A stretch of 64,000 nucleotides of DNA from the NCBI GenBank assembly GCA_009823395.1, contig CM020513.1, positions 19,346,501 through 19,410,500 of the forward strand, in the 5' to 3' direction. Each line of letters opens with the position of its first letter. Positions within the stretch are counted from its first letter, which is position 1. This stretch comes from Thamnaconus septentrionalis (taxonomy: Eukaryota > Chordata > Actinopteri > Tetraodontiformes > Monacanthidae). Below are positions 1 through 29,534 of this stretch, piece after piece. Made by a program: the position numbers and the translations under genes. The notes under the pieces were generated by a model. The model was not told the origin of the DNA and did not search any database. It saw only the letters and a list, made by a program, of their open reading frames with translations.

Positions 1-330
1 ATTGTCAATCAGCATTCCATCCAATCGGAATGTTGACGTGTCAGTCTCAGGCACTGGCGCCACACTAACGAAGTTCAACCAGTTGAAGGGGCTGCGTTTT
101 TTGTAACGCTCACTTCATTCCAGGCAAGTTATTATTCATCAGCCCTTTCTGTTAGATCACGCTGAAAAGCCTGGGATACACACGAAACATATGAAACCTA
201 TGCAGCTTGGCATTGCTTTGCGGTGGACGTCGGCTAGCGTTTTCGTCGACCAACACGCTTGTCCACGCAGAGCTTCGCCATTGGCTAATGCTAATTTTCC
301 AAGGTACTCCTCACAATCCTTTAATGGACA
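1..330 (-). other. Unidentified ORF-like fragments in the aminopeptidase intron
   Basis: On the minus strand two open stretches lie in different frames: one about 50 codons long at roughly 150-330, containing YLGKLALANGEALRG, and one at roughly 1-95, containing NFVSVAPVPETDTSTF. Neither matches an M1 aminopeptidase exon; the expected GAMEN exon is not in this window. They look like pieces of a decayed mobile-element protein inside the intron, but I do not recognise the family. Stops separate them, so a functional exon is unlikely. Confidence 0.2.
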
Positions 331-589
331 GCGAAACGGACGGTGAGCATCTATGCCCTTTGTTTATCTGCAATGACAGTTTCTGACCCAATAATGCGCG
401 CACATGCTCGCAAGGTTTGGAACGCTTGTGTACAATGAAGGGGTCTATAGACTCTACAGGGCTGGATAGAGGCGGATGATGAAAGGAACAGCTTAAAAAA
501 AAAAAAAAAAAAAGACGTTCTTTGTTTAAATACTAGTATAGAGCTGTTTGTCAGCTGTTTAACAAGAAACAAAACGAACACAGTCTTAC

Positions 590-3500
590 CGAGTTTGTTC
601 TGTTGGTAATTAATTCCACTGTATTCCTCAAAGAAGCTGAGAATGGGTCCTGTGATGTTGGCTGCATAATCAGCCAGACCTGCTGTTGTGGCTTCAGGTC
701 GAGCGTACGTCTGGAGTGAGGAAAACACATTCACATCCTTAGTTTGTATTATTGTCTATACCTGTGTAAAGTAGCCCTGACAAGGAATAGTTCGTAGTTT
801 TGATTTATGGTACTAAACTGAAGTCATGTGTCAAAGTGATTTTTGGGACTCCTTATTGTTGTTCTAATTAAGATGAATTTACCACACTACAATCCAAAAA
901 AGGAGAAAATCTCTTATTGCTATATGTTTTTACTATGGAAATCTCTCCAGGTGCACACGTACATTAATTTGCACACGTTCATGTTGTGAAGAGGTTGCTG
1001 TGAACTCGGACACAGTGAAGGCAAATAAGTACGTGGACATCTTTGGCGTGGGATAAAATGTAGTGAACTGCCACTCGTCATCTATAAGAGTAGTGCCTAA
1101 GAGAGTGAGAACAAAACACACGCAATGCAAATCAGTGAGAACATTTGTCATTCTGTGGCCTCTGTGTTTTTTCTGTCTTTTTTTCTTTACCTGACTTATC
1201 TGCATTTCCCAGAGCGACCGTGCCCCGTCGGTGGATAATGGTGACATTGAACACTGCTTTCATTTCTGGCTCATCAAAACAGGGAAAGACTTCCCTGGCA
1301 TGCGTCGGTTCCAGTTGAGTGGCCAAAATATATCTTCAAACAGGAAGGACTTTCATTAAGTTTGACACAGTTTGAAAGCAACTGAGCATCTCTTTTCATT
1401 GATGTGTTTTGAAGCTTGGTTAATTAAATAGAAGTTTTCTTTTTGTGTCTTTCATGCAGTTAGTCTCCATGACGAGGGGCGAAAAAACGATGTTGGCAAC
1501 AACGGTGAGCGTTATTGAAGCAAGTGTGGTTTGTGTTTTTTCCCCCCTGCTTTGACTTTCATCACCATTCAAGCTGCTGGAAACAGAGCTCAGACTTTTT
1601 TTTGATTTTTGAATCCTCATTGGGACATGAGTGTATAATTCAATAAGAGTCAGCTCAAAGCAACAGCAAGAACAAAAAAACAAAACAAAACATGGGGGGG
1701 GCAATGAGAAGCAGGAGGTTCTCGGCCTCCCACAGAGTGAAGGAAAAATGGCGTCACCCAACACATTGACTCATGCTGATTGTTGAGGAAAAACAACTGT
1801 AAAGACAGATTTACTAGAATACCCGTCTTAAGAGCTCCTTTGTTTAAATGCCATTCATGTGAACAGAGAGACCTCATCTCGCTTATGTGTGAACAGGTTA
1901 AGGCATTCGAAAGCGGAATCATCTTCTCATGATTGGAAGAACCGCTGGAAAAGTGCCTATTATTACATCACAAGTCTCTCAGATGTTTGCTTCACATTAT
2001 GACATAACAAGCAAAGCCAGTTCTAGAGCAGTGACCCGTAAATTAGTGAAATCATCATATTCAGTCCAAAATTTAATTTTGTCGCACAAAAAAATCGTAG
2101 TAAATCCTCAGTGTCCAGATGGATGATTTTTGCTAAACATGACAAGGTTTTCTAATATCCATCTTCTATACCCGCTTATTCCAATTTAGGGTCACGGGGG
2201 TCTGCTGGAGCCTATCCCAGCTGTCTTAGGGCGAAGGCAGGGTGACACCCTGGACAAGTTGCCAGTTCATCGCAGGGCCACATAGAAACAAACAACCATT
2301 CACACTCACATGCACACCTACGGACAATTTAGAATATTCAATTGACCTCACATGCATGTTTTTGGAGTGTGGGAGGAAGCCGGAGAACCCGGAGAGAACC
2401 CACGCAGACACGGGGAGAACATGCAAACTCCACACAGAAAGGTCCCAGGCCTGGGCCCCGGAATTGAACCCACAACCTTCTTGCTGTGAGGCGGCAGCGC
2501 TAACCACTGCGCCACCGTGTCGCCCGTTTTCCAATATTTCAATGAAATTATGCTATGTTATCTCAGGACAAGATCTTGCATTTGTGTAATAGCTTACCCC
2601 ATAAAACACAAGGATTTTATTCATAGAAGGATTTTAATTCTCCTTCACACCTGTAATACACTCTACACCCAGATAAAATGAAAAAAAACTCCAAGAGATT
2701 GGCTCTCAGAGATAATTGGTATTCAGTGAAGATTATTTGGTCTCCAGTTCAGACAAGATTGTTTATTAGAGTACCCAGAGAAAGTGGTTGGGCTGGTAAG
2801 CAAGCAATTGCCAGTAATTTACAGTGCACGAACAGCCGGCCAATCTTGTGGCACAACATGCAGGCTACAAGTGTCACGCTTGTTCCAACATTCCACACAC
2901 ATGAGAATCCATAGCTCAACGACAGATCGTCCTGTAAAGCGTGTGTACACAGCATCATTCCAAAGTAGCTGTGGGTTGTGTGAGACTGAAATTATGGGAA
3001 TTATTACTTGTTTATGTGAATACTGTTATGGTGGTGCTACCTCTGGCTCGGACAAATTATGTCATTTTAGGAAAGGTGAACCTTAATGTCTGGAAACTAA
3101 AATGCACAAAGATCAGTTGTGTTTTTGTTTTTTAAACATAAAATAAAAAATGTATCTCGTTATGAATTGTGTTATTTTCTATTTTCAATGCTCTCTACAA
3201 TCTGGTCATTCATTGAATCATCATTTGAATTTGACAGTACTGATGGACAAATTTTAGAATTTCTCTCTTACACACATGCATATGATATTATTATCAGTGT
3301 CATCATTCAACTTACCTCGTAATATTTTTCCCATCTTCAGAATCAGAGTCTGCCTGGTCTGTTTTGTAGGAGACGATACACATTCCCTTCATGGTGTTGG
3401 GAATTGCTGTCTTGAAAGCCAAAAACACACTGTAGTTCTCCCCTGCTTCCAAAGACTTTTCCAACGGGATCTCAAGGAAGTCGCTTTGGTCATTGTGTGG

Positions 3501-3931
3501 TATCATTTTGGGGCATTTATCCTTGAGTTGTCTTTTGTGTTTCTCACCACTGCGTCGCCGATCATAGTCAGGTCCTTGCTGTGGAGGTAGATGGTTGCCG
3601 TTGTCTGCACGCAGTGAAAGTGAACTGTGGAATTCCCGGTGACTAGATACGTCTGGTTGGGACTGGTGACATTTTCCACATCAATAATTTCGGTGTACAT
3701 GTGAGGGTGCAGGTAGATCCTGTAGCTGTATGGCACTAGATCCTTTGGCAGCCGCATGACTGGTGGTGGTCCTGTGGTAGCGGGGGAAAAGGTTGGACGG
3801 GCCGTTGGGTTCATGGTCGAGATCTCATCGTTGTAGAGAACGACCATGGTGACAATGGCAACGATGGCGGAGACAGTCAGGAGGACAATAACCAAGGCTA
3901 CAATCTTGGATCTGAAAGACCTTTTGGCCAT
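590..3931 (-). CDS. anpep: Aminopeptidase N-like M1 metallopeptidase, 5' end (partial, frameshift in exon 1)
   Basis: Type II membrane zinc exopeptidase of the M1 family, which removes N-terminal residues from peptides at the cell surface. Four coding exons are visible: 3316-3931, 1191-1333, 963-1081 and 590-710; the rest, including the GAMEN and HEXXH catalytic exons, lies left of the window. The ATG at 3931 gives a short cytoplasmic tail, one membrane helix (about residues 10-32), a Ser/Thr/Pro-rich stalk and the family start LPKDLVPYSYRIYLHP. Exon 2 carries the M1 signature REVFPCFDEPEMKAVF. Exon 4 has ARPEATTAGLADYAANITGP. Exons 2-4 join in phase, but exon 1 is 616 bp, one base short of the phase exon 2 needs. 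The ATG frame hits a stop near 3503 while homology continues in another frame as CPKMIPHNDQSDFLEIPLEK. This is either a disabled allele or pseudogene, or a one-base sequence error. The paralogue (anpep or an anpep-like copy) is uncertain. Confidence 0.8.
2157..2525 (-). repeat. tRNA-derived SINE, nearly full length
   Basis: Read on the minus strand, the element starts near 2525 with a pol III A-box-like GGCGCAGTGGTTAGCGCTG and a B-box GGTTCAATTCC (near 2466). The body is the widespread fish unit with TGTGTGGAGTTTGCATGTTC-type sequence, and it ends in a tail near 2157. The flanks GTTTTCTAATAT (about 2146) and GTTTTCCAATAT (about 2525) look like a target-site duplication. It lies inside intron 1 of the aminopeptidase gene. 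The family name is not assigned. Confidence 0.8.
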
Positions 3932-4830
3932 GGTCCCTGCTTCCTGTGGCCAAGTCTTCAGGTCCCGTTGCTTGAAGAATCTGATGAATCCCTGAGCTTG
4001 TCTGCCTCTGCTCTGGACAGATGGATCTCTTCTTGCCTAAGTAACCTCCCACCCATAAACTAGGCTCAGCCTTGACAATTGAGGGTTCGTTCTCAGATTA
4101 AGCATTAACTCGTGTGTCGCAGCAAAGAGTGAGTTATAACACGAAGAGGGCGATGCTCATCAGCCTTGTACAAATAAGCACGTGGGCTCCGACATCTGGA
4201 GGTGGTTACCGTACTCTTCTCATTAATTCAGAGGTGAGGTAAACCTCCAGGGACACTGCACTGTCCAACCCATCTCACAAACTTCCTGACATTCCCTCAA
4301 GGCAAGTCGCACGCCTGTTCTGTCACAATCCTGCGCTTCGATATAAAGAAATCCTTCTGTGGAACCACCGGGCCAATTTTCTTCAGCTGAAGGTCTCCAG
4401 AGTCACCAGCAGCGGGGACGTTTTCTCCTTGATCCGAGGCAAGTCAAAAAGCAGCAAGGTAGTTAGGAAAGACAATGCCCTCTAAAGTTCTGTATCCCCA
4501 GAAACAGACTCTCAACTGCAAGAAATGGGAAGCATATGAAGGGAGGAGTGTTGAGTGGGTTGGATAATAGACCAGGGAAGGTGATAGCGAGCGCAGCGAT
4601 TCAGAGAATCAAATAAATGCCTGGAAAACCCCAAATTCTGGGAATCAAGACCGCCATGACCATCCCAGACACTCACATGCACATGCCTTACCTCTGGTTA
4701 GGGGAAGGGGGAGAGAAATAACTGAGGAAGACTAGAGCCGGGTGTGGTTATTTGTACTGAGAACAGATGTTCCAGTTGCAGGGTCAGAAAGAACAAACTT
4801 TATGGACTCACTATAATGTACGAGTGATGG
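3932..4830. other. Upstream flank of the aminopeptidase gene
   Basis: No coding signal found. The stretch should hold the promoter and 5'UTR of the minus-strand aminopeptidase. I see no TATA box or binding site clear enough to call. Confidence 0.4.
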
Positions 4831-4834
4831 AAAA

Positions 4835-4930
4835 TCATTATCATCATCATCATGGATATATAGATACACACACACACACACATGCGCAAACACACAGATA
4901 GATAGACAGACAGATAGATAGATAGACATG
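4835..4930. repeat. Compound microsatellite (ATC)n, (CA)n, (GATA/GACA)n
   Basis: Consecutive runs of TCATCATCATCATC, then ACACACACACACACAC, then GATAGATAGACAGACAGATA. Short open frames here, such as the Ser/Val/Cys-rich one on the minus strand, are products of the repeat. Confidence 0.9.
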
Positions 4931-5603
4931 TATGTGTATGCCATAGGTTGTGTATATACACGTCTTTGCTTTGCTTATCAGTAGATGATCTTAGGTTAAC
5001 TAACTTGCATGACACATTGATTTATTTCTGAAAATGCAGAAAACACATCAAACTTGAGGGATTCATTCATGGTTGGGGTTCCAATTGGAACACCAATTTA
5101 TTGCATTGATAACATTAATAAACTGTCAGAAATTCCATTACTTTCCTAACCTCACCCACAGCCACAAGTGGCGTCCCGCAAGGACATCTTTAAAAACAGG
5201 TTTGCGCTCTGACAACTCGCTGTGTCCAACGCTTAGAAAATGGAGACCTCTACTGATGCAGAGGGGTAGTGCAAAAGCATTGATCCTGCTTCTTTGCTGT
5301 TGAACACACACAATCGTTTGATCCTTTTTTTTTGTCAGCAATTAAAAACGTATATGCAAAAGGTTTCCTTTTTTTTTTTAATTTCTCCCACGCAGTTAAA
5401 ATATTTTTCAAACAACATATTGATGCTGCACTTGGCTTCTGTGTAAACAAAAACACACTGAAGCGTGATCAAAAACACAAGATAGCTCCCAAGACATCAA
5501 CAAACATTGATTGTCAAGTGCAATGTCTTATAAAATTGAAATTGAAATCTCTTGAGAAGGAAGCCACCTGGTCGCAGGCTGCCATATAATTAAAAGAGAA
5601 TTA

Positions 5604-5641
5604 CTTAAATTAAATTAAATTAAATTAAATTAAATTAAATG
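5604..5641. repeat. (TAAAT)n pentanucleotide microsatellite
   Basis: About seven copies of TAAAT in a row in otherwise AT-rich intergenic DNA. Confidence 0.9.
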
Positions 5642-6139
5642 TAAAAAATTTAGCAACGGGCAGCAATTAGGAATTATAGGACATATCTTGAGGTAGTTTA
5701 AAATGAAAGTTTTACTTTGTTTGTCATGTGAGGTGGTTACTTTTCCGGTATGCCATTCAGAATTACATACCGTAAATGTATTACATAGAGAAAAATTACT
5801 GGTATTTTTCATCTGATCGATTGAAATTGGTTTCAACAGGTTAATGCATTTGCATTACATCAAGTAATACAATAAGTAGGAGTCTCAAGGAGTGATAATG
5901 AGCATATCTGCAGCTAAAGGAATTGGCATGGGTGCCTCAGTATCACCAGAATTGAAAACATTTTCACAAAAACAAAGAAACAAATGTTTTTCTCGCTTAT
6001 AATGGACTTCGCACCTCAGGATAAGGCAATGTTCTCTTTGTTTGCTTTGACAGACAGAAGATATTGAGATATACAGTACACGGAAGATTTGTCCAGTCAC
6101 TTACACCTTTACACAAATACACAACAAATCACATTTTCT

Positions 6140-6390
6140 TTGTGTTGTAGTTTTTCCTTGTCTCACAACTAGAAGGTCATAGGTGAGATCCCTGGTCCTG
6201 GGGGCTGTGTTGAATGTGTATGTTCTCCTTGTGTATGCGTGGATCCTCTTTGGTTCCTTTGCCTTCCTCTGACACGCCACAGACTTACACACTTAGGGGA
6301 AGTGGAAACTATTAATTGGCCGTATGTGTGAATGTGAGTGTGAATGGCTGTTGTCTCTATGTGGCCTTATGATAAACTACTTTTTTAAAG
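6140..6390 (+). repeat. Degenerate tRNA-SINE copy
   Basis: Same family as the element at 2157-2525, here on the plus strand and worn. A B-box-like AGGTGAGATCCCTGG, the TGTATGTTCTCCTTGTGTATG segment and the GTGAATGTGAGTGTGAATGG segment keep the same order. Confidence 0.65.
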
Positions 6391-6746
6391 CTGACAAGTG
6401 TCATAATTTTACTTTGTGTGATTCACATGAGTAACCTGCACGGGAAAAGTTATGAGTTATGATCGGAGCAGACCTTGTGGATATTCAAAATGTTTGTGCG
6501 TAATTTCCAGGTGAATCATTCAAAAATAATCAATACATGTCTCTCTCACACAATTACTTGCTTGAAGGTGCAACACTCACACTTGCGTGCTGCCACTCCC
6601 ACATCTCTTCTATTCAGCTGATCAGCACTGTGAAATTCCACGGAGCAGCAACTGTGGTCACAACTCCCAAAATATCTTTGCCTCCTACATCTGACTCAAA
6701 AAGGCAATCTGTCTGCTGCAGAATGACTTTCATGATGCTGACCTAA

Positions 6747-7065
6747 AGGTCCAATATGTACATTTTTTAAGGAAGTTTGGAATGTGTTATATATTATGTT
6801 TTGTATTTAGAGCACTGTCACTTCCTTAAATACTGGGCTTCCTTAAAAAAAAATGCTGTTGCAAGATGGCAATTAACTAAGAGCGAGACCCTTGCTCTCT
6901 GTATATTTTTAGATATGTGAGAACTGTTCTAAGGGTAGGAAAACCAACTTACTGTTATTGTACTGCAAGTATATACTTTTTTATGTTTTATGGGCAGTAT
7001 ATTAAGCTTTTACCAATAAAAAAAATAAAATAAATCAAGATAGAAAATTTTTACACACTGGACCT
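6747..7065. mobile_element. MITE, TTAA-flanked, family copy 1
   Basis: Terminal inverted repeats: left AGGTCCAATATGTACATTTTT, right ending TTTTACACACTGGACCT. Flanks are CTAA on the left and TTAA on the right. The interior shares AGGGTAGGAAAACCAA, ATGGGCAGTAT and AAGCTTTTACCAAT with a second copy at 20099-20359. There is no transposase. The TTAA target and RR...YY ends suggest a Kolobok or piggyBac derivative; the superfamily is inference. Confidence 0.75.
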
Positions 7066-9500
7066 TTAATTCTCAGTGGTCTCTGCTATATTTGACCCTA
7101 TTTTCACCAGTAGATGGCACTATGCGTCTTGGCTTGTTTAATCGTATGACGCTTTCTTTAGCTGACACTATTTTCATGACAAGGTCGGTTGGGAGCCTGA
7201 CTTGTGGGAATCAGGGAAGGGGAAGGCCACACTTCCGTAAACATGCAAAGTAAATAACAGATGGCCCATCACATGATAACAGCTTTTAGTCAGTCTGACA
7301 GGGAAGGTGAGGTCGTCAAAGTTAAGAGTGACTTGCCCTAAAGGTTCAACTTGAGTGGTTCTGTGCAATTTAGGATCTTTCAACTCTATTTTGTTCTTTT
7401 AAAACAAAAAGTAATACACTTCCTTTAAGAGTCAAATGGCAACGTTTGCAGCACACTGCTATGATCTGCACAAAAAGACACAAAAATCACTTCAGTCCAT
7501 GGCACTTTAGCAACCCTTCGTCGCCTGACTATATTACAGTACAATCATAATATCTGCAAAATAAAGCGATATCTATGTAGGGGAGCCAGCGTGTGCACGA
7601 CAGGAGGAGCTCAGTGGGAAGCAAAGCAGAGAAGGACTTATGGGAAACACGGTAAGCAAGAGGGGCAGGAGGACAACAAGGATAAGAGGACACCTAATAA
7701 AACCCAGACGTGTCATCCAGTCATGGGGCTTGATAAAAGCACATGGTGGACATAGTCCAACCCAACGTGTACTGAGTCACTGCTGCCTGTGCCACCTGGA
7801 CTTTTAGACTCTTGCCGCAAATAGATAACCAAACTTTCGTACATTACCCGATGCACCGAATTCAAATGCATATTTTGTTGTGTTACGCCCATTCCCCCGA
7901 TAATGCACTCAGCTCAGGCAAACTGCAGAGTGGAACTGGTTCTACAACTTCTAATAGAGTGTGAGACAAAGACACCCTGATGAAGTAGAGCAGTTAGAAT
8001 TTGAACTAATGGAACTTCAATGTGATTTAAAGGCGTGTTCCTGTTTATTGCTTTTGTCTCACGTTTATCATGGTGACAAGGAAAACCAAAGCCTTCAAAG
8101 TGATCTAATGTCAGCTGATGTGATAATTCACTGGAACGCTATGAATTAGTGATGCCTCTCACAAACTCTTGACAGAGACTCCTTGTATGGGGCAAACCCC
8201 ATGTTGAACATCATTAAATATTATTTTCCTAAGATTAGAATTTGAGGAACAACCTCTTACCCAAAAAAAAATTTTTTTGTTTCACTTCCCACATGCAGTA
8301 TAATCTATTAAACTGCAAAATACCACTTATAATTTATTTCTGGAAGTGCCCATGGCAGAGAATGTTCATAATCTTTTTGTATTAGCAAATCAGAAAATGT
8401 TCTCACTAAAACAGAAAAGATGTATATAAACTGTGTATGACATCAATGTAGTGGCTTTATTTCTCCCAGGGATCTTTTCAAAGTCATGGGACAAACAATC
8501 AGAGGAAACTGCAACTGGACAAAAATGTCTTGTGGTGAAAAGAGCACAGAAAGACATGTGTGCCGTTGTTCAGCTTAATATTATAAAGTAGTTGAGGGGA
8601 AATGTTTAGAAACAAGTTGACATCATATATTTTTGAAAAGTCATAAAAAGCGACCAAAAAGAAAGGTAGAGAAAGTACAACATTTATGGGACAAATGGAA
8701 ACATTTATCGTGCCTAAACTGAGGCAGGATAAAATCAACCCTGGAGAATGTTTTGACCACACCCAACCCACAGGGTTACTGACACAAGAATTTAAGAAAC
8801 CAGTGACAGTTTTCAAACATTTTAAATAATGAATATCAATAGGATGGTGAGCGGCTGCCACGTGCAGTCTAAGTCTAAGTGATTCTTTTTTTCTACTTTC
8901 TGCACCTAATTCGCTCGAAAAGAGAAGGATTGAAGGGGGGGCAAGTAAACAGTATTTGCTTTGACAGGGGAGCAGACTCGATCGGTAACCCTGTCGGTCG
9001 ACTGTGCAATGTGCATAACACAGATTTGCAGGCTCTTTTCCCGCAGAGTTTGAGGGAGTCGTGTTGAACTCATTTCTCTTGCATAACCGCGAGTTCAATA
9101 GAAACGACGCTGGAAAAAATATAGATTGGAAATTGTGGACCTACACAATCATATCAACAGTTGCAGATTAGTGGACGGCGGTGTTCTACATACATGTTGT
9201 GCATATTTGCGGGCCTACTTTGTCATTCCCGAGACCCTCTATGATTTAGTCTAACATCCCGGGATAACGCATGTAGGAAAGGGAGGTAGACAGACACATG
9301 CATTTCAGTTCTAAAGCACCATTAAAGACACACATTAAAGGACCGTGTTAGACCGCTTCAACAGTGTGTTGTGGTTTTTTTTTTCTTTCTTTTTCCAAGG
9401 ACGAGAATCGTTGCATTTTGCATTTGCAACAGTTGCGACTACCATGTCCGGTAGGCAGTGAATCCATCGCCACATATGTTTTGATGCCGTAGGGTAGTGT
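7066..9500. other. Intergenic spacer
   Basis: No supported gene. The longest open frame (minus strand, 8499-9098) matches no known family and has the low-information composition of chance ORFs in AT-rich DNA. Confidence 0.5.
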
Positions 9501-9504
9501 CCGA

Positions 9505-9600
9505 GACAACCAATGAATGACGAGTTGGGCCGAGGACGAGTCATGTGACTCCGCCCCCGCTGTAAAGGGGCGCGTTGCTCATACTTTATTCATTCGTCGC
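9505..9600 (+). promoter_or_regulatory. Probable chka core promoter
   Basis: A compact cluster about 280-370 bp before the chka ATG: CCAAT (9510), an M-box/E-box TCATGTGA (9541-9548) of the kind bound by MiT/TFE and USF factors, and a GC box CTCCGCCCCCGC (about 9549-9560). There is no TATA box. This is typical of a GC-box housekeeping promoter. Factor binding is inferred from motifs only. Confidence 0.45.
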
Positions 9601-9880
9601 CAGCAGACGGTGCCTTCGACAGCTGCTCCCTCAGACTGACTGCACAGCCAAAGCTTCGTCGACACGTCGCACTTCGAATAAATAAATAAAGGAACCAGAA
9701 AAAACGAAACGAAAACAAAAACACTTTGTCTTCTACTATCGTTTTTTGGGGTTCCGAGAAAAACGAAGACAATTGTTCCTGCGTCACAGTTGTAACGTTC
9801 AACTAGCTCAGTCGCCCGAAGGGTTGCTCTCAGATTCGCTTCTACGTTCCATTTATCCTTTATCGAGCAAAAAAAAAAAA

Positions 9881-27360
<17,480 letters not shown>

Positions 27361-27640
27361 AAGCGACAGACGACACCGAGGAGCTCGCAACACGTTCGGC
27401 CTGACGGCAGGAGGAGCAACGTAGAAGCTGATACAAGATGCCACGACTCCATGCTTTACTTATTCTCCCTGCCTCCAGAGGATCCTCTCTGGCACCTAAT
27501 TGGTGTTGTGTTGACCAAAGTCCAAACCTGGATCGCGTGAGGTTCGGTGCTTAAGAATGACAACAATCTGTCGCAGCTAGAAGTTTACACTTGCAAGAGC
27601 CAAAAAAAAAAGAAGAAGAAAGCTTAAAAAAAAGAAAAGA

Positions 27641-27646
27641 AATAAA
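27641..27646 (+). terminator. Candidate proximal chka polyadenylation signal
   Basis: AATAAA lies 281 bp after the chka stop codon. Further AATAAA-type hexamers lie near 30650, so a longer 3'UTR is also possible. Confidence 0.45.
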
Positions 27647-29121
27647 CGCCTTGTACTAACCCTCATCACTGGTCAGAGCGGCCGTCTGCTTCTGCCACAT
27701 CACTAACGCGAGGGTTTTGTTCAGAGCGAGGACGGAAGCTTCAGACCCGGTCCGATCGATTTGGAAGAGTTAACATTGCATCAATGTTTCGGTATTGATC
27801 ATTCCCTTATGGAAAAACAAAAATGCTCTGCTGGGAAAATGTGAACTTCTTGCGGTAGATTCCTACTCACGGAAGCAGCCACTTGCTAACTATGTATATT
27901 ATATATAGGTCTTAACGTGCCAGTACACTGGCCCTGTCTGTTACTGATGGGCTGCCTTCACTGGCTGGGGAAGTTGTGACTTGATGGACAGGTCACACTT
28001 CTGGGGATGATGGAACACTTAGTTTTCTTTTTGTTCTTTCATTTGCGCTTCTGTTCATCCTGTCTTGTCAGGATGCAGTTCAGTCATTTTTGGAATATGT
28101 GAATAGTTGAGGTTTTGTTTTGTTTTTCTCTGGGCTGCTGGTTCAATTCTTGGTGCCAATCTTTCAGTGACACTGGCCAGCTGTGAAGTTTGCTCTCAGT
28201 CAATGGCAGTTACGTCTCTTTCTCCTTCTAAGGCGTTGACACTTTGGTGATTCAACCAACCGCGCTTTGTACTACATTTTAAGTACATTACATTGGTTTT
28301 GATCGCAGTATCGCAACATCAAAGAAAACACACCGCGTTGTCACCTAGGTGTGATTGATAAAAATGGATCTGCTGATAGTGTTGGTGTCCGTAACCCACA
28401 GTAATGACCCAATGGCCACAATGCTGAGGAAAGTTCTTTTGTGTGTTAAGTTCTAGTTGGACAACTGGACCCTCACCGTGGAATTTACTGCTTCTCTTGT
28501 GTCCACCAGTAAAACTACTTCCTGTTTCTGCTATTACCGGTCTCACTGGTCTTAAACCTTGACAAACTCACCATTTGCTCATTTTGCGGCGGTTGGCCGT
28601 CTCAGAACAGTTAGTTGAGCGGTATTTTGGTGAACACCCCCCTCATCACATAAATAGATAAAGAAATAACATTCAGGACATAAATTTCTTCTTTGCGACT
28701 ATGCAGAGGTCGAGTTTATGTCATTTCCTGTTTCTGTTTGTGTGTTACCCTCAGTAGTGGCTCTGTGCACATTTCAAACCAAGTGTGAGAGGGTGGAAGT
28801 GGAAATTCCACATCCTGTTCAAGTCACGTGGAAGTGCCAGCGTTGAAGCTGCACTGAGCTGTAACATACGGAAACAGGAAATCACATTGAACAGTTACGC
28901 AACCAAAATGTGTTGCAATCTGAAAAGCCGTTATGTTTGTCTTTCATTCTGAAATATTTTCCGGGAGCTATGTTGTGTGTTGGGCACTGGAACCGTGAAG
29001 CACTGTGTATGTGTGTGTGAGACTCTTACCTCACAGATAATTGGTTTCTTCTTGGCGATGGGATTTTAGTATGGACCTTGAGGAAAGTTTCGAAAAACAC
29101 AAGACACGTTTGCTGCTAGTT

Positions 29122-29126
<5 letters not shown>

Positions 29127-29151
<25 letters not shown>
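29127..29151. repeat. Poly(T) run
   Basis: About 25 T in a row. It could be the A-tail of an old retroposed copy on the minus strand, but no body is recognisable next to it. Confidence 0.8.
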
Positions 29152-29155
<4 letters not shown>

Positions 29156-29502
29156 GTGAGACCCTGATTTCTAAAGTTTTCGCACACACAAAAAAAAATA
29201 ATAATTTGGCTGCAAAATGGTAATTACCTGTGCATTTCAAGCTACATTTTCAGTGCAAACAGTGCTTTTAATTTTTTTCTTGCGAACGTCCCCAAATCCA
29301 TGGAAACCTGACTGATGTATTAATGTCGGTCGAGGTGGCAAACACTCATTCAGTCTACAGCCACACTAACAGTGAATGTTCTCATGAACAAGTTTTGTTT
29401 TTATGTGACATCGACCAATCGTGTCCTCTTTTACCCCGTAATGCCAGTATTCCTAAAAAGGTACTAAACATGCTATTTTCTTAAGTTTACAAAAAAAGGA
29501 AG

Positions 29503-29503
29503 C

Positions 29504-29530
<27 letters not shown>
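29503..29530. repeat. (CA)n microsatellite
   Basis: About 14 CA units. Confidence 0.9.

Positions 29531-29534
<4 letters not shown>

Noticed and set aside
8499..9098. 199-codon open frame on the minus strand
   Set aside because: No recognisable domain or motif, no splice or promoter context, composition of chance ORFs in AT-rich spacer.
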